Source of the DNA: Lantana camara
Taxonomy: Eukaryota; Streptophyta; Magnoliopsida; Lamiales; Verbenaceae
Reading direction: 5' to 3'
Length of the DNA: 64,000 nucleotides
Assembly: GCA_037501455.1 (NCBI GenBank)
Contig: CM074865.1
Span: 19,724,501 to 19,788,500 of the forward strand
Shown: one piece after another, positions 24,285-36,377 of the stretch
How positions within the stretch are numbered: the stretch's first letter is position 1
Layout: the number at the start of each line of letters is the position of its first letter
Position numbers and translations under genes: made by a program
The notes under the pieces: model-generated
Told to the model about the DNA's origin: nothing
The model's input: only the letters and a program-made list of their open reading frames with translations
The model's database searches: none

Positions 24285-25161
24285 GATGAAGATGGATTAA
24301 GGGGGAAAATTGGCTAATTAAGTTAACCAAAAGAGGTTGATTACCTTGATTAAAGTGAAGGGCTTTTCAACAGATAGTTCGGTTTTCGGTAAATCAAGCT
24401 AAAGCATGTGTTAAACTCCCAAAAAAAGATAAAAAGGGAAAATTGCAAGACAACAAACTAAGACTATATATCTTAAAAATCATGCAATTTAATGTATTTT
24501 TTTAACAAAAACTCGATTTTGCCAACTGAAAATTCTACCCGGTTTTATAAGTGACGAACTTCTAATTCATTACGTGTAAATTTCAACAGGCAAAATCAGT
24601 TTTCAGTAAAAAATGTTGTTTAAAATAATTTTGAAGATACGGTCTTATTTTGTCCCAAAAAAGAAATATATCAAAATTAGGCGATTTGTTGTACCAAATT
24701 TGTAATTTTCCCCTAAAGATAATTAGAGCTAGCATAAACTGCTCAAGCAATTTTGAATTAGATAATGGGAGACTTAAAAAGAGAATGCACAGTGGACACA
24801 TACTCCTAGTGTGAAAGGAACAAACCAAACTACCCCCTTTGTTACCACTTGCAAAAGACACCTATTAATGAGTCAAATTTCCCATTATGGAACCTTTAAT
24901 CCCTTTTTATGCGGCAGAGATGTGATTTCCTTCCTAAATTGTGCACCTGATTTAGTTTTCTCACAAGGTGACAAACAAGATGATTGTGTGCGCGCACGCG
25001 CACGCGCGAGCGTCTACAGTGGTGGAGCCTGAATTTTATATATAAGGTACATATATAAGGTAGCAACCAAGTAAGAATGTGCTAACTGTGTGTATTAATG
25101 TGTGGATATATTGTGTCTGTTAGGTCATATATTTGTCTAATTTTTTAGCTTGAATTGCTAT
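24285..25161. other. Unassigned non-coding stretch
   Basis: AT-rich, with no supported gene. It includes a (GCGCAC)n-like purine/pyrimidine tract at about 24987-25010. It may be part of a degraded LTR continuing right of the hAT-like insertion. Confidence 0.4.
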
Positions 25162-25169
25162 GTTTTGCC

Positions 25170-26183
25170 TAGGGATGTAAACGAGACAAGCCGGCTCGTG
25201 AGCTAAACAATCAGCTCGTGTTTGGATTCGAGAATGGCGAGCCGAGGCTCGTGGTATTTTCGAACCAAGCCCGAACCTCTCTATTTTTGTTCGCCAGCTC
25301 GCGAGCCGACTCGCGAATATTTATATAATATATTATATGTAGATTTATTTATATAATATATTTATACTAAAATCCTTTTTTATCTCCAGAACTTATACAC
25401 GATTAAAAACCCATCAAACCCTATTCTTTTATCACAATTCACAGCAGCCATTCTTTCTTCTCTCTCTCTCAAACCTTCCCTTAGGTTGCGCCGCCGCCCA
25501 CCACTGTCATCCAGCGCCTCACCGGCACAACGCCACCGCCCCACCATCCTCCAACGCGTCGCTGCCACAGCATCAGCGCCACAACGCCACCACCCCACCA
25601 TCCTCCGATGCGTCGCTGCCACAGCCTCGCCGGTCACCACTCATCGTCACGCCTCGCCGCCACTCCACAATCTTCCACCGCCTCCACTCGTCGGAGATTT
25701 TGCAGAGCCACCCATCCGTCTCCATCACTTTCACCATGAAGCTTGGGGTTCTATTCAAAAATTGGTTAGATCTAGAAATTCAATTTCAGATCTATCTTGA
25801 TTTAAACACAAATTTGAAAATCCATTTCTTTTCTTTTTCTTTTGATTGTGTACAGAGAATGGTTCAATTTTTATGGTTGAATGTGTAAATTTTTATTCAG
25901 TTTCTAATGTACACGAATTAATGTTACCCATTTGTATGGGTACTGTAAATTTTCTTTTTGAGAAACGATTTCATTCAATGCCTTCGTTCCCCAAAAAATC
26001 TGCCCAGGGCTCGCGAGCCGAGCACGAGCCACACAAGCCAGCCTCGAGCCAAGCCCGAGCCATGCTGTTGGGGGTTCGAAGGCTCGCAAGCCGAACCCAA
26101 GCCAAATTTTCAAGGGACGAGCCCGAGCCCGAACCACAAAAAAAGAGCACGGCTCGGCTCGGCTCGGCTCGTTTACATCCCTA
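25170..26183. mobile_element. Non-autonomous hAT-like element (GGCTCG type), 1014 bp
   Basis: Terminal inverted repeats TAGGGATGTAAACGAG and CTCGTTTACATCCCTA are flanked by 8-bp duplications GTTTTGCC (25162-25169) and GGTTTGCC (26184-26191), one mismatch. An 8-bp duplication with TAGGG ends fits the hAT superfamily. Subterminal regions are arrays of GAGCC/GGCTC words on both sides. The middle (25440-25740) has a C-rich coding-like block with an internal tandem repeat. There is no transposase. Confidence 0.85.
25515..25640. repeat. Two tandem copies of a ~60-65 bp unit inside the hAT-like element
   Basis: The phrase ACAACGCCACC, then CCCACCATCCTCC, then GCGTCGCTGCCACAGC occurs twice in direct succession. 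The composition resembles a plant exon start (Ser/Pro/Ala-rich), but no frame is convincing. Confidence 0.6.
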
Positions 26184-26191
26184 GGTTTGCC

Positions 26192-27544
26192 CCACGAGTT
26201 GACTTAATTATTGGGATTAAAAGTGATTTCATGATTTTTGTAGGAAAATATATCCTTCGAAGATTTGGAGAATATTAAGAAGAAATTAGCACAAATGGGA
26301 GATTTGGAAACTTGACTCATAGGCACAAAGGGTGGACTTTTATAATTAGAAGCGGTTGGCAATTTGGAGTTCTGCATGTGACGTCATGTGGAGAAATATA
26401 CCTCTAATTAAATTGCGAATTATGGACTTTGAGCTTTAATGATTATCTATTCGGTGGACAACTTGAGTAAAGCCCATTTAATACCCAATTAAAGAGTTCA
26501 TGTAATCCACGAAGTGTGGAGATAGTGGGTGAATTTCAGAAGAACGTGAGAGAAGAGATTGGAAATTAAAAATCACCAAACGGAACTACACCAGAACACG
26601 CTTTTACATACAGAAAATTCACGCAACAGCAGCGCGACTGGGAGCGCGAGGAAGACATTTCACGCAGCAACTAGTTTTATTCTCTTTTCCTTCTTTTTCT
26701 TCGTTTTCAAGACTCTGTTGGATTGGAGACTATGTTGGATTGGAGACTTTGTTTATTTCATTCCTTCATAACTTGGTAGTTTTGTTTTAGTTAGGGAATT
26801 CTGAATTTCATGCTAGACTTGTGAGACTGATTTGTTTTGAATTATTTGGTTTATGTTATTCGTATTGTTCCTGTTTTCATGCCAATGTTTGTTAATTAAA
26901 TCTTTGATTAGGATCCAATCTTGGAATTGTTAATATGCATGCAACTAGCTAATTAATTCGGCGGTGTTAGCTAAATTATTAGCATTTGCAGCAATCGACA
27001 CTAGGATATAATCCTTGTCTAATTTCATGTCGAGAAACTTGCGATCTAATTGAGTGAAGCATGAGTTTATGCCTAACCGGTTAGGATTAGTGTTTCTTTA
27101 GTTCTTAATGAGATTAATTAATTGAATCTTGGTGAAAGTCTTGAAGAGGTTATTAATTAGTTAGAGAATAATTTTTACGAGTTTCTTTAATTATTCTAAA
27201 ACTAACAAGAAACGAGGAAGCTAGAAGCAATTGATAACTATCGTCAATCTAGCTTTAAACAACGAAAATCTTGAGTCGATGATCATAGTCTACGCATGAT
27301 TAAAAGTTTCCTGGCTACTTGTTTTCCATCGAATACTTCATTGAATTTAACCTTAGTTTTAGTTTAGTCCTAGTTTAGTTAAAAATCTCAAAACCCCCTT
27401 TTTAGTTGTTTTCATTCGTTCCTTGGTTTAATTGAAAGTCATGATTTCATCCAATCTCCGTGGATCGACCCCTTTTACCACTATTTGAAATCTAATCGTA
27501 TTCGGTACTTCGGAATTTTTTTTTGATGGTTTCGATGCCCATCA
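26192..27544 (+). mobile_element. Athila-like LTR remnant
   Basis: The right end carries the phrase TCCGTGGATCGACCC followed by TTTACCACTA and GATGCCCATCA. This matches in layout the better-supported Athila-type LTR end at about 48430-48522. No primer site or coding region follows, so this is a solo or truncated LTR. Its true left end is unclear and may lie left of the hAT-like element, near 25110. It contains no gene. Confidence 0.5.
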
Positions 27545-28935
27545 ACGTCTCGCGTAAGAGTGTGTGTTTTGACTCAAGACAAAAACACACTCTTCACAGG
27601 CAAAAACCCTATAACGGAAAACATAAGGACGGGAACCGGTTGGCACAGTCTTCCCTTCATGTAAACATCATATTACACAAATTACTGCAAGAATTTAAAA
27701 CCCTGCGTCACCAACAACCATAAAGTCACATTCTTTCGTGACTCGATAACGTCGCCCGAAGTCAAAATTCTCGATTCATGTCCTAGCAAGACGTGACGTC
27801 TACACATATTGTGGTCCTTGGTGCAACAGGCAGACACAAGAGAGGGTGGTCATGAATTAAGGAGATGTGGTAGACTGATAGTATAGTAGAGTGGTCCTCT
27901 GCACACATTTGCTGTCTCAATGCATAAATTAGACATTTGCTGCGTGTGGTTTTAAAGCAAAAAAAGAAAGATGGCAGGAATAGGCAAAGTCCAGGAGAAA
28001 GAGACACATTAATATTTGCCTATTTTTCTTTCTTCTTCTACAAAAGTTTAAAGGAAAAGGCAGAAGTGGATACATTATGCAAGGGTGGTACCAGCTGCAG
28101 ATTCTGCAGTACCCAATTAACTAATTTTGGCTTGGTTTTGGATTCTCGAGTCCCCTCTACATTATGATTTTCTATCTTTATTGTAACCCAACAGAGCCAG
28201 GATATAGAAGGGGGGTGGAATTGGAAAACGTGGAACCGAAGATGATTGTATATATATATATATAACTACTAATATACTTTTATACACAAACACTTCTAAA
28301 AATCTCATTTTTTCATAGTGTGAACACTTGACACGTGGTAAATTTTAAAATAAAAATCGGTGTTGTCTTACCCCTTTCGTGTTTGTGTCCATGTATCATA
28401 GCAATATATCATTAGCTATAAAACAAAAAAATGAGTTATTAAGGAGTAATAAATATACAATGAAAGAAAGATGGCCTATTATCTTCTCAATTTGGTGGTA
28501 AAAGTTAAATAGTAATGATGTGACAGTGGCCAAATAATAAGGTAGGAGAAATTAGCTCAATTTCATAATATGGTTTCTAAGAATCAAATAATTTTATCAA
28601 AAGAGAGCATCTTTTTAGTCTATTTTAAAGTTATTGGACTACCAAATGACAGTGAAGTATACTAAAAATATATGTACACTTGAATGAGTACCTGCATTGC
28701 AGAGTATCTACTTAAAGGAGCCAGCCAGTAACAACTCATACTCAAACATGGTAACTTCTTATTAATATCTATTCCACTAACACCTATGATGAATTCCCTC
28801 AATTACAATGAGAATACAGATGATAAGTTATACAGTTCACTCACTGCTAGTTTATTGGTATATATCCTAATGAACCTAAAATATGTAATGTAAACCTAAA
28901 CACTTCAAAGTCATAACGGAAGTCGGGTTTCTAAG
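27545..28935. other. Intergenic, no gene seen
   Basis: AT-rich single-copy-looking sequence with a (TA)n run near 28247-28264. No frame here resembles a known family. Part may be the 3' flank of the kinase pseudogene that follows. Confidence 0.4.
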
Positions 28936-31500
28936 CTAAAAGGGGGGAAATAAGGAATACCTAAAATAACCGTACTCTTGATCGGAGCTTCTTGAATTTG
29001 CATATTCAAGCAAGATAATGTACACATTCTCAGCTGATGGTCGATCGGACGGGGTTCCTTTCTGTACAATAATGGTACAGTCTAGCAAGAAATCGAATGG
29101 TTTCAGATTCATCATCAAGCTTGTCATCAGTTCGAGCCAATTCCTCCATCTCCTCTGTCAATCGGGCCGTTCTCCCATCTGCATAGATTAAGTCCATGTC
29201 TTAAACTTAATCCAACAATTAATAATCAAATATGAAATGAATAATTACACTAGGCCTAATTACGCAAACTTCCCCCTAAGGTTTTAGAAATTACAGAAAC
29301 TTTCCAATCCACAAATTAACGTCACATTTATTGATAATCTTTTTGGCATGATCCCCATTATTTTATGACCCTATTTTTCCCTTGACACATACTGGCCAAT
29401 ATTCGACTTTGACTTTAAATTCATGACTGTAACATGATGACTCGGGTGAAATCTCAAAGGAGGTGAGTGGAAGTTTTTATAGTTTCCCAGTATAAAAAAG
29501 GCCATATAATACCTGTAGATATTTGGGGATTTCTGATTCCGGCAATTCGGAAAAAGGGGCTCGTAAGGTCAACAATTCCAGAAGCAAGCGGCCAAATGAC
29601 CAAATATCAACTTCCTGTTTAAACATACAAAGAAATAAACTATATTACACATATACCATATAAAGTTTCTAATTAGTATGTATAATGTCATAATATTTTA
29701 ATATTTTAATCCCATCACGTTATTAAATTAAATTTTAGGACACTGGCTGAGGAAGAACTTACCAACCCGTACACATTAGGCTTATGCATTGCACAGACGA
29801 CCTCAGGAACCATCCATAGAGGAGTTCCAACACAAATGTCAGGTGAAGGTATTCCAACATGAGCGATGCAGCAAGTACGTAAGTAAGAATAAAGAGTAAC
29901 TGCCCTATCAAAATCACATATCTTCACGATAGGTTAGTCGTCTGGCCTTTCCTTCTCGAGATCAATCAAAATATTCTCGCTTTTTATGTCACGATGAATA
30001 ATGTATCTAGAATGTAGTTCAGTCAATGCAAAAGCCACATCTCTGGCAATGGATAAAGCCAAGTATGGAGCAACATTCTTGTCTCCAGAACTTGATAATT
30101 TCTCAATATAGCACTGTTGAATTCAGATCAAATTTTGAAAAGTTAAGAAGAAATCATTAATGAGCCACAACAAAAGATGGTTGAATGAGAAAGATTTACC
30201 TTCAATGAGCCTCCTTCAATGTACTCCATCAATATAGCAGATTGAATTGTATGGTCTCTAGAATTTCCATCTGATGTCACGGGCCAATTGGATGATATCT
30301 TATGACCGTAAAATTCAACAATGCAGGAATACTTCAAGACACTCAACATCCTCACTTCCCCTAAAAAACCAAACTCGAAGTTCCTCACTTCATCAGCAGA
30401 AACCTCACTTACTTTAATGGTTCGCACCTACAAATAGGATAAGTTAACATACTGTATAACCCAATAAAGATTCTCACATACTTATCCAATATGAACTATG
30501 CAACTTTACAAACTTCTGACTTTGCCATCTAAACCTTTTCCTTTCTTACAACTTCACAAATCCCTACCTCCGGTGGGATTTCTATGGAATAATCCATCAG
30601 AAATTTTACAAAAGTCCCCATTTCACAAAAATGTTTGGATGGTAAATTGTTTCAAAAATAATTAATTAAATAATCCTAAACAAATAAGAGAAAGTGGCAC
30701 ATGTGAAGTAAATGAGATAAAAGAATGTGGTCTGACACAGGAGTAAACGGTAAAAATACCTTAACGGTAGCTTCCAGTGATCCAACACTACAGCGCATCA
30801 CAGATGTGAATGCCAGTTTCCCAATTTCATCACACACGGTCAGAGAAGGAAATGAACCATTACGGCCACTGTCAATATCAACCACAACAGGAACATCAAC
30901 CCGGCTTAAGGGAACATACCTTGAAAGAATGACACAGGCATAAAAATCTTAGAAATTGTATGTGTCTTGTTAACAATTTCCATTCTTGTAGAGATTCTGT
31001 TGTTATATATATCTAGTGCTAAAACCATATGATTTCTTAACTGGAGGGTGGAAATGTTCAAATATGTGATGATACACTGAGATTGACAAAGGATGGACAA
31101 CAGTTGTAAGTTGGCTTCAAAAATGATATAATTATTCAAAGATCTTAACAAGTTTTGAAAACAGAAATCCACTTCACCGGTGTACAATCAAAAGAACACA
31201 ATCTCACTTATCGTACAACAGAAAAACTATTGCAACATATTTCCTCCAACCCAAAAATCTAAAACAAAGCTATCACCAAGGAACAAAAGTGCATATAGAA
31301 CATTACGATTAATTAGGATATCTAATGCACTATCATGGAAATATAAAAACTATCCAAATTGCCAACCTGCAAAAATTTCAGGGCCTCTTTCTTCCCTTAT
31401 GTCATGGGGACGGCATCAACTATCACACGGACCAATGACTCACCCCTCTTTAGAACAATTACGTTCCAGGCATGCGGCGAAAAGTCCAAGTAGATCAAGA
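28936..31500 (-). pseudogene. Decayed Raf-like/LRR-type protein kinase (At1g04210-like)
   Basis: Minus-strand exons, each with GT-AG borders where checked, encode a kinase C-terminal half. 30200-30427: VRTIKVSEVSADEVRNFEF to LMEYIEGGSLK (helix C and hinge). 29763 to about 30112: HRDIKSENILID catalytic loop, then KICDFDRAV (DFD in place of DFG) and VGTPLWMVPEV. 29513-29614: EVDIWSFGRLLLELL. 28936-29178: the C-lobe end with PSDRPSAENVY. Upstream, 30761 to about 30950 holds the N-lobe start, and 31367 to about 31500 a fragment with CRPHDIREERGPEIF. From memory the closest family is the plant LRR/Raf-related kinase typified by Arabidopsis At1g04210, which also has DFD. Damage: a TAA at 29934-29936 between catalytic loop and DFD; two offsetting frameshifts in the last exon (near 29160 and 29060); stops in the upstream fragment. 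No LRR exons were found. Confidence 0.82.
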
Positions 31501-31509
31501 GGATAACTT

Positions 31510-32207
31510 TTCAGTTCACAGAAATTTATCCGGTCATAACTACAACAAAAACATTTAACAAAAAGTGTACCTTCATAAGCAATGTTCTATGCCTGCACAT
31601 ACAAACTGCAGACTCCCAATAGGAACTACAACAGAATTGCGTCTTTCTTTTATGTATTGAAGAGACTTCTGACATATGTTGATGAAAATGACATCTTCTA
31701 CTGGTTTCGTACCTTAAGCTACTTTTGTTCGAGCTTAAGGTAGCTTTACAGAAGTTTTCAGGTGTGTTTCGCTTTCACCATTTTTAAGCAAGACATAGCA
31801 AGAACATGGTTTCCCAACAGTAGAACAAGTAAAAAAGACATACTAAGCTAACCAAAAAAAAAAAAAACGACATACTAACTAATGAAGAAATTAACACTAC
31901 ACAATCTTGTTGATCGAGATCATGATGGTTTGCAGAGACTCCATTTGCTTTGCTAAGACAGCTTTTTCAACTCGTACACATTTCAAAACCCCATACATAG
32001 CTTGCAGAATCCTGGACAACCTGAACAAAAGGTTACCAAACCAGAATTTTTGATAAAAAAAACCAAAAACAAATTAAGCTTCTCAAAGGATACAAAGATG
32101 TACAAGCGACAAGAATTATGAAAAACCTGCAACCTCTGAATGATCGAAGAGGCGTTAGAAAATTAGGAAACCAGCCGAGACCCAAGCTCTTCCCATATGA
32201 CAAATTG
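31510..32207. other. No gene seen
   Basis: Non-coding AT-rich sequence between the kinase pseudogene and the left arm of the inverted repeat. It may hold degraded upstream exons of the kinase, but none could be supported. Confidence 0.4.
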
Positions 32208-33693
32208 AGTTTGTACATAACCCAGAACAGTTTTACTCATTTCCAAAGTAATAGAGAAATCTTGTCTCATCTCTACAGTACGTCTGAATGGCTTTATGAA
32301 GGGCAATAGAAAGCTCCGGTAACCTAGCCAAAAAATAATGGGCAACTCCTTCACGACATGACCCTAATTCAGTCTTATAACCGCTTGGGCTATCCTCAAA
32401 GTGCTCTAAGCAATTCCTTATAAATCTTAATAATTCAACTGTGCTATTAGAATCGTAGGAGCTATGGAAAAATCGCTCATCCACGACTACACTGCCAATC
32501 TTTTCGTGCCCCTCTTGATAAGATTGTAGCCGTTACAATTTAGATCCTACACGACAAGAACTCAAAGTCCCAGATTTAAAGTTACTACTAGTGTTTACTA
32601 AAAATTGGATCCACTTCTCAATATGCCAAAAGAAAGGATGGTCGAGTACTTCTTTAGCCTTTGATCTGTCAGAGTCAAATAAAAATATAGATTAAGCAAG
32701 GAATGATGATCATATTCGCATACCCTGATTTGGATTAATTGCACAAACTTTGAAATAGAAATGTTTCAAACATTCATGGTTATAAAAGGTTTTAAATGAA
32801 GATTAGATATAGGTGTATATTAAAGTAATTACCTCAAGTCTACGTTAAGTTCCAAGAGATTGCCGATTAGATCATGAGCAATTGGATCTTCTATCGAGCC
32901 GAAATCGCTTTCCATGCTTGTGTTTATATTTTTCTCATCCTCCCATAACTCAAAAGTGTGTTTGCGCTTCATAGAGTTGAGATCGCCCTTATCGCTATCC
33001 ATGTTTGGATTCTTCCATCCCTCAAAAGCGTGCTTGTCCTTCATAATGCAAAAAAAAAAAACGCATCCTAAACTGAATAATTCGACAGATACAATCATGT
33101 GATCTTTATCGCGCACTTCTGGGGGTTGCCAATGTGAAATACCCCGTCCCATTTAAGTATAAATGGAATTGAGAAAAAGGGAAATTAATTTCATAATTCG
33201 CAAGTAAAAAGTGAAAATTATGAGAATACTGACAGATGTCTTTTTCATTTACGTTCCGGCTAAACTCCATGCCACATATTTTTACGCTTAATTCGGTAAC
33301 TCCTTCAACAAATACCACCACGTTTTGTGGCTTTAAATTCTCGTGTCCCAAAGAGTGTTGATATAAATATGCTAGCCCAGATGCGATATGCCTACAGTTA
33401 AACGCATATTACAATACATTGAACATATATAAATTTAACTAAAATGATAAGTTTGTGTAGCTTACCGTATTATTTTTTTCAACAATTGGAATGGATGCTC
33501 GTCGTCCCATAATTTGTGGTGATAACCATGAATTATCTTATCCACGTTATCATCATCAATTAAGTCATCCCGAATTAACCTATCAAGATTACACAAATGT
33601 GTTTCCAAAACGGTATAGTGATATTTTTCATCAAATTCCTCACAAAAAAATCCAATAATATTATCACGTGAACCATAATTAATAAGATTGTCT
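32208..33693. repeat. Left arm of a 1.48-kb inverted repeat
   Basis: The reverse complement of this segment matches 33857-35335 nearly end to end, introns included. In the first roughly 250 aligned bases I count seven differences. Lengths differ by 7 (1486 versus 1479), explained by a 7-bp deletion near 34445 in the right arm. A spacer of 163 bp (33694-33856) separates the arms. Confidence 0.95.
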
Positions 33694-33853
33694 ATCTCGT
33701 TCTTCATTAAAGTGAGATGATCATCTTTGAATTGTCGAACAGTCACCTTATGGCCGTGATATAATCCTTCCAGAAGGATAGTATCATTATAGCGTGAATC
33801 GTTTACTTTCCCAGTCAACTTTAACTTACCCACCACACGAGCCACATCATCAT
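32230..33853 (-). pseudogene. IRE1-like pseudokinase + KEN RNase fragment, left copy
   Basis: The minus-strand copy starts within the 163-bp spacer and has no upstream exons, so any ER-lumenal and membrane part of IRE1 is absent. Exon 1 (to about 33468) has GKLKLTGKVND, HGHKVTVRQF (VAVK lysine replaced by Arg) and LETHLCNLDRLI. The next exon has GHENLKPQNVVVF, where the HRD Asp is Asn, and KICGMEFSRN, where the DFG Asp is lost. Then come GISHWQPPEV and ELFSLGCVFFFC. The last exon has SKAKEVLDHPFFW and the KEN nuclease domain with YDSNSTVELL, FIRNCLEHF and TYCRDETRFLYYF. A TAA at 32533-32535 lies between the kinase and KEN domains, where the right copy has GAA. This copy is therefore broken. 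Confidence 0.88.
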
Positions 33854-33856
33854 TGC
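33694..33856. other. Spacer (loop) of the inverted repeat
   Basis: It contains the first part of the left copy's kinase exon (start of the N-lobe) with no counterpart in the right arm. Transcribed through, it would be the loop of a very long hairpin. Confidence 0.85.
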
Positions 33857-35310
33857 AGACAATCTTATTAATTACGGTTCACGTGATACTATTATTGGAT
33901 TTTTTTGTAAGGAATTTGATGAAAAATATCACTATACCGTTTTGGAAACACATTTGTGTAATCTTGATAGATTAATTCGGGATGACTTAATTGATGATGA
34001 TAACGTGGATAAGATAATTCATGGTTATCACCACAAATTGTGGGACGACGAGCATCCATCCCAATTGCTGAAAAAAATAATACGGTAAGCTACACAAACT
34101 TATCATTTTAGTTAAATTTATATATGTTCAATGTATTGTAATATGCGTTTAACTGTAGGCATATCGCATCTGGGCTAGCATATTTACATCAACACTCTTT
34201 GGGACACGGGAATTTAAAGCCACAAAACGTGGTGATGTTTGTTGAAGGAGTTACCGAATTAAGCGCAAAAATATGTGGCATGGAGTTTAGCCGGAACGTA
34301 AATGAAAAAGACATCGGTCAGTATTCTCATAATTTTCACTTTTTACTTGCGAATTATGAAATTAATTTCCCTTTTTCTCAATTCCATTTATACTTAAACG
34401 GGACATGGTATTTCACATTGGCAACCCCCAAAAGTGCGCGATACAGGATTGTATCTGCCGAATTATTCAGTTTAGGATGCGTTTTCTTTTTTTGCATTAT
34501 GAAGGGCAAGCACGCTTTTGAGGGATGGAAGAATCCAAACATGGATAGCAATAAGGGCGATCTCAACTCTATGAAGCGCAAGCACACTTTTGAGTTATGG
34601 GAGGATGAGAAAAATATAAACACAAGCACGGAAAGCGATCTCGACTCGATAGAAGATCCAATTGCTCATGATCTAATCGGCAATCTCTTGGAGCTTAACC
34701 CAAACTTGAGGTAATTACTTTAACATAAACCTATATCTAATCTTCATTTAAAACCTTTTATAACCATGAATGTTTGAAACATTTCTACTTCAAAGTTTGT
34801 GCAATTAATCCAAATCAGGGTATGCGAATATGATCATCATTCCTTGCTTAATCTATATTTTTATTTGACTCTGACAGATCAAAGGCTAAAGAAGTACTCG
34901 ACCATCTTTTCTTTTGGCATATTGAGAAGTGGATCCAATTTTTAGTAAACGATAGTAGCAACTTTAAATCTGGGACTTTGAGTTCTTGTCGCGTAGGATC
35001 TGAATTGGAACGGCTACAATCTTATCAAGAGGGGCACGAAAAGATTGGCAGTGTAGTCGTGGATGAGCGATTTTTCCATAGCTCCTACGATCCTAATAGC
35101 ACAATTGAATTATTAAGATTTATAAGGAATTGCTTAGAGCACTTTGAGGATAGCCCAAGCGATTGTAAGATTGAATTAGGGTCATGTCGTGAAGGAGTTG
35201 CCCATTATTTTTTGGCTAGGTTCCCGGAGCTTTCTATTGCCCTTCATAAAGCCATTCGGACGTACTGTAGAGATGAGACAAGATTTCTCTATTACTTTGG
35301 AAATGAGTAA
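33857..35310 (+). pseudogene. IRE1-like pseudokinase + KEN RNase fragment, right copy
   Basis: Plus-strand exons: 33857-34084 (starts mid-exon; IRE1 N-lobe/hinge part), 34159-34320 (RHIASGLAYLHQHSLGHGN then LKPQNVV; KICGMEFSRN), about 34396-34710 (ELFSLGCVFFFC and the stretch to LELNPNLR) and 34878-35310 (SKAKEVLDHLFFW and the whole KEN domain to the TAA). GT-AG borders are clear except the acceptor near 34395. In the KEN domain Tyr, Arg, Asn and His fall in the spacing of the IRE1/RNase L nuclease site (Y-x12-R-N-x3-H in YDPNSTIELLRFIRNCLEH). Kinase HRD is HGN and DFG is CGM, so phosphotransfer is unlikely. A 7-bp deletion near 34445 shifts the frame in the activation segment, and the 5' part is missing. 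Confidence 0.88.
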
Positions 35311-35335
35311 AACTGTTCTGGGTTATGTACAAACT
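33857..35335. repeat. Right arm of the 1.48-kb inverted repeat
   Basis: Inverted copy of 32208-33693. Similarity begins at AGACAATCTT (33857) and ends at GTACAAACT (35335), just past the stop codon of the KEN frame. The left boundary falls in mid-exon, so the duplication endpoint is unrelated to gene structure. Confidence 0.95.
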
Positions 35336-36170
35336 AATAATGCTTGGTGATGTTGAATAGCAAGTCAGTTATCTGGAAAAGGTAAGTAGTGACTTTTCAG
35401 CCTCAAACCTCATACACAACTGTATAACTCCGCACAATCCTACATCATAGGGAGCTTAGAATTTGAAATTTTTTTATATATACAGACATGTATAGTTGGT
35501 ATATGCGTTACTAGATTAGGTCCTGTGCATTAAGGTAAGAGAAAGGAAACTCTAAAGGTTGCCAAATATGAAGTACTTAAAGTGAAGAAGTAAATAGCCA
35601 AGCTACATTATAACATCTCATGTCAAAAATAAAGAAAATTTAGAAGGAGAAATTGGTATGTCTGGCATTAGGATCAACATTTAAGCATCTGTCACTTTGG
35701 AATTGGTCTGCTTGTGATCCTATCACTATGTCACAAGGTTGGAATTCAACCCTTCATTGAGAAGTCAAAGTATATTTTCATATTTGCTGCAGGTATATAT
35801 AGTGGACATATACGAATTCAAAGTATATTTAATTATTTGTGTAATTACTATGATATGTGTTTAAAGAGAAGAAAGCAAAAGAATGTATTCCCCTGGTCAC
35901 CAGGTCTTAATTTAACTTTCGGTACATTAAAATATCGATATGGTCATAAAAAATCAGCAACTTTACATATTTCTTAGTTCTTTGGCAGGGCAAACAGGCA
36001 AAAGACAACCATGCAAACATATAATGAGCATGAATTCAGAATTCAACAGTTATTTAATATTAATTTATTAATAATAGTTCGGCTTACTCAAACATAACCA
36101 AATTAATTATTTTACTTCCAAATTAGAAAGAAAAAATAAATAAATAATTCCAATGTTGATTAAATACACA
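35336..36170. other. No gene seen
   Basis: AT-rich flank of the inverted repeat. A frame at 35714-35977 has no recognisable motif. Nothing else is supported. Confidence 0.4.
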
Positions 36171-36186
36171 GCTCTATTCTTTAACT

Positions 36187-36377
36187 GCTGAGGAGGAGGC
36201 AATAAGCCAATAACATGGGCATTGTTTGAAAAGGTCGATGGGATTTGGACCGACACTTGTAAGCAATTTGCTCAGGCACCATCCAATGTTGTTGGCTTCA
36301 CACTGACGTACATTCCATGATTTGATTCCCCATTTTGCCCAACCCCATATCCAAATTTGAAGATAATAACTAAACAT
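36187..36377 (-). CDS. Unidentified minus-strand frame, possible terminal exon
   Basis: A frame of about 60 codons with Trp/Cys-rich content (around NVRQCEANNIGWCLSK and DLFKQCPCYW) ends in TAG. It is on the same strand as the exons at 36945-37674 and downstream of them, so it could be a last exon. I recognise no family and no splice acceptor is certain. It may be chance. Confidence 0.2.

Noticed and set aside
25486..25800. Pro/Ser-rich frame that looks like a plant transit peptide
   Set aside because: It sits inside an hAT-like element, is produced by a tandem repeat, and has no splice sites or continuation.
35714..35977. 87-codon frame right of the inverted repeat
   Set aside because: No recognisable domain, AT-rich composition and no splice signals; likely chance.
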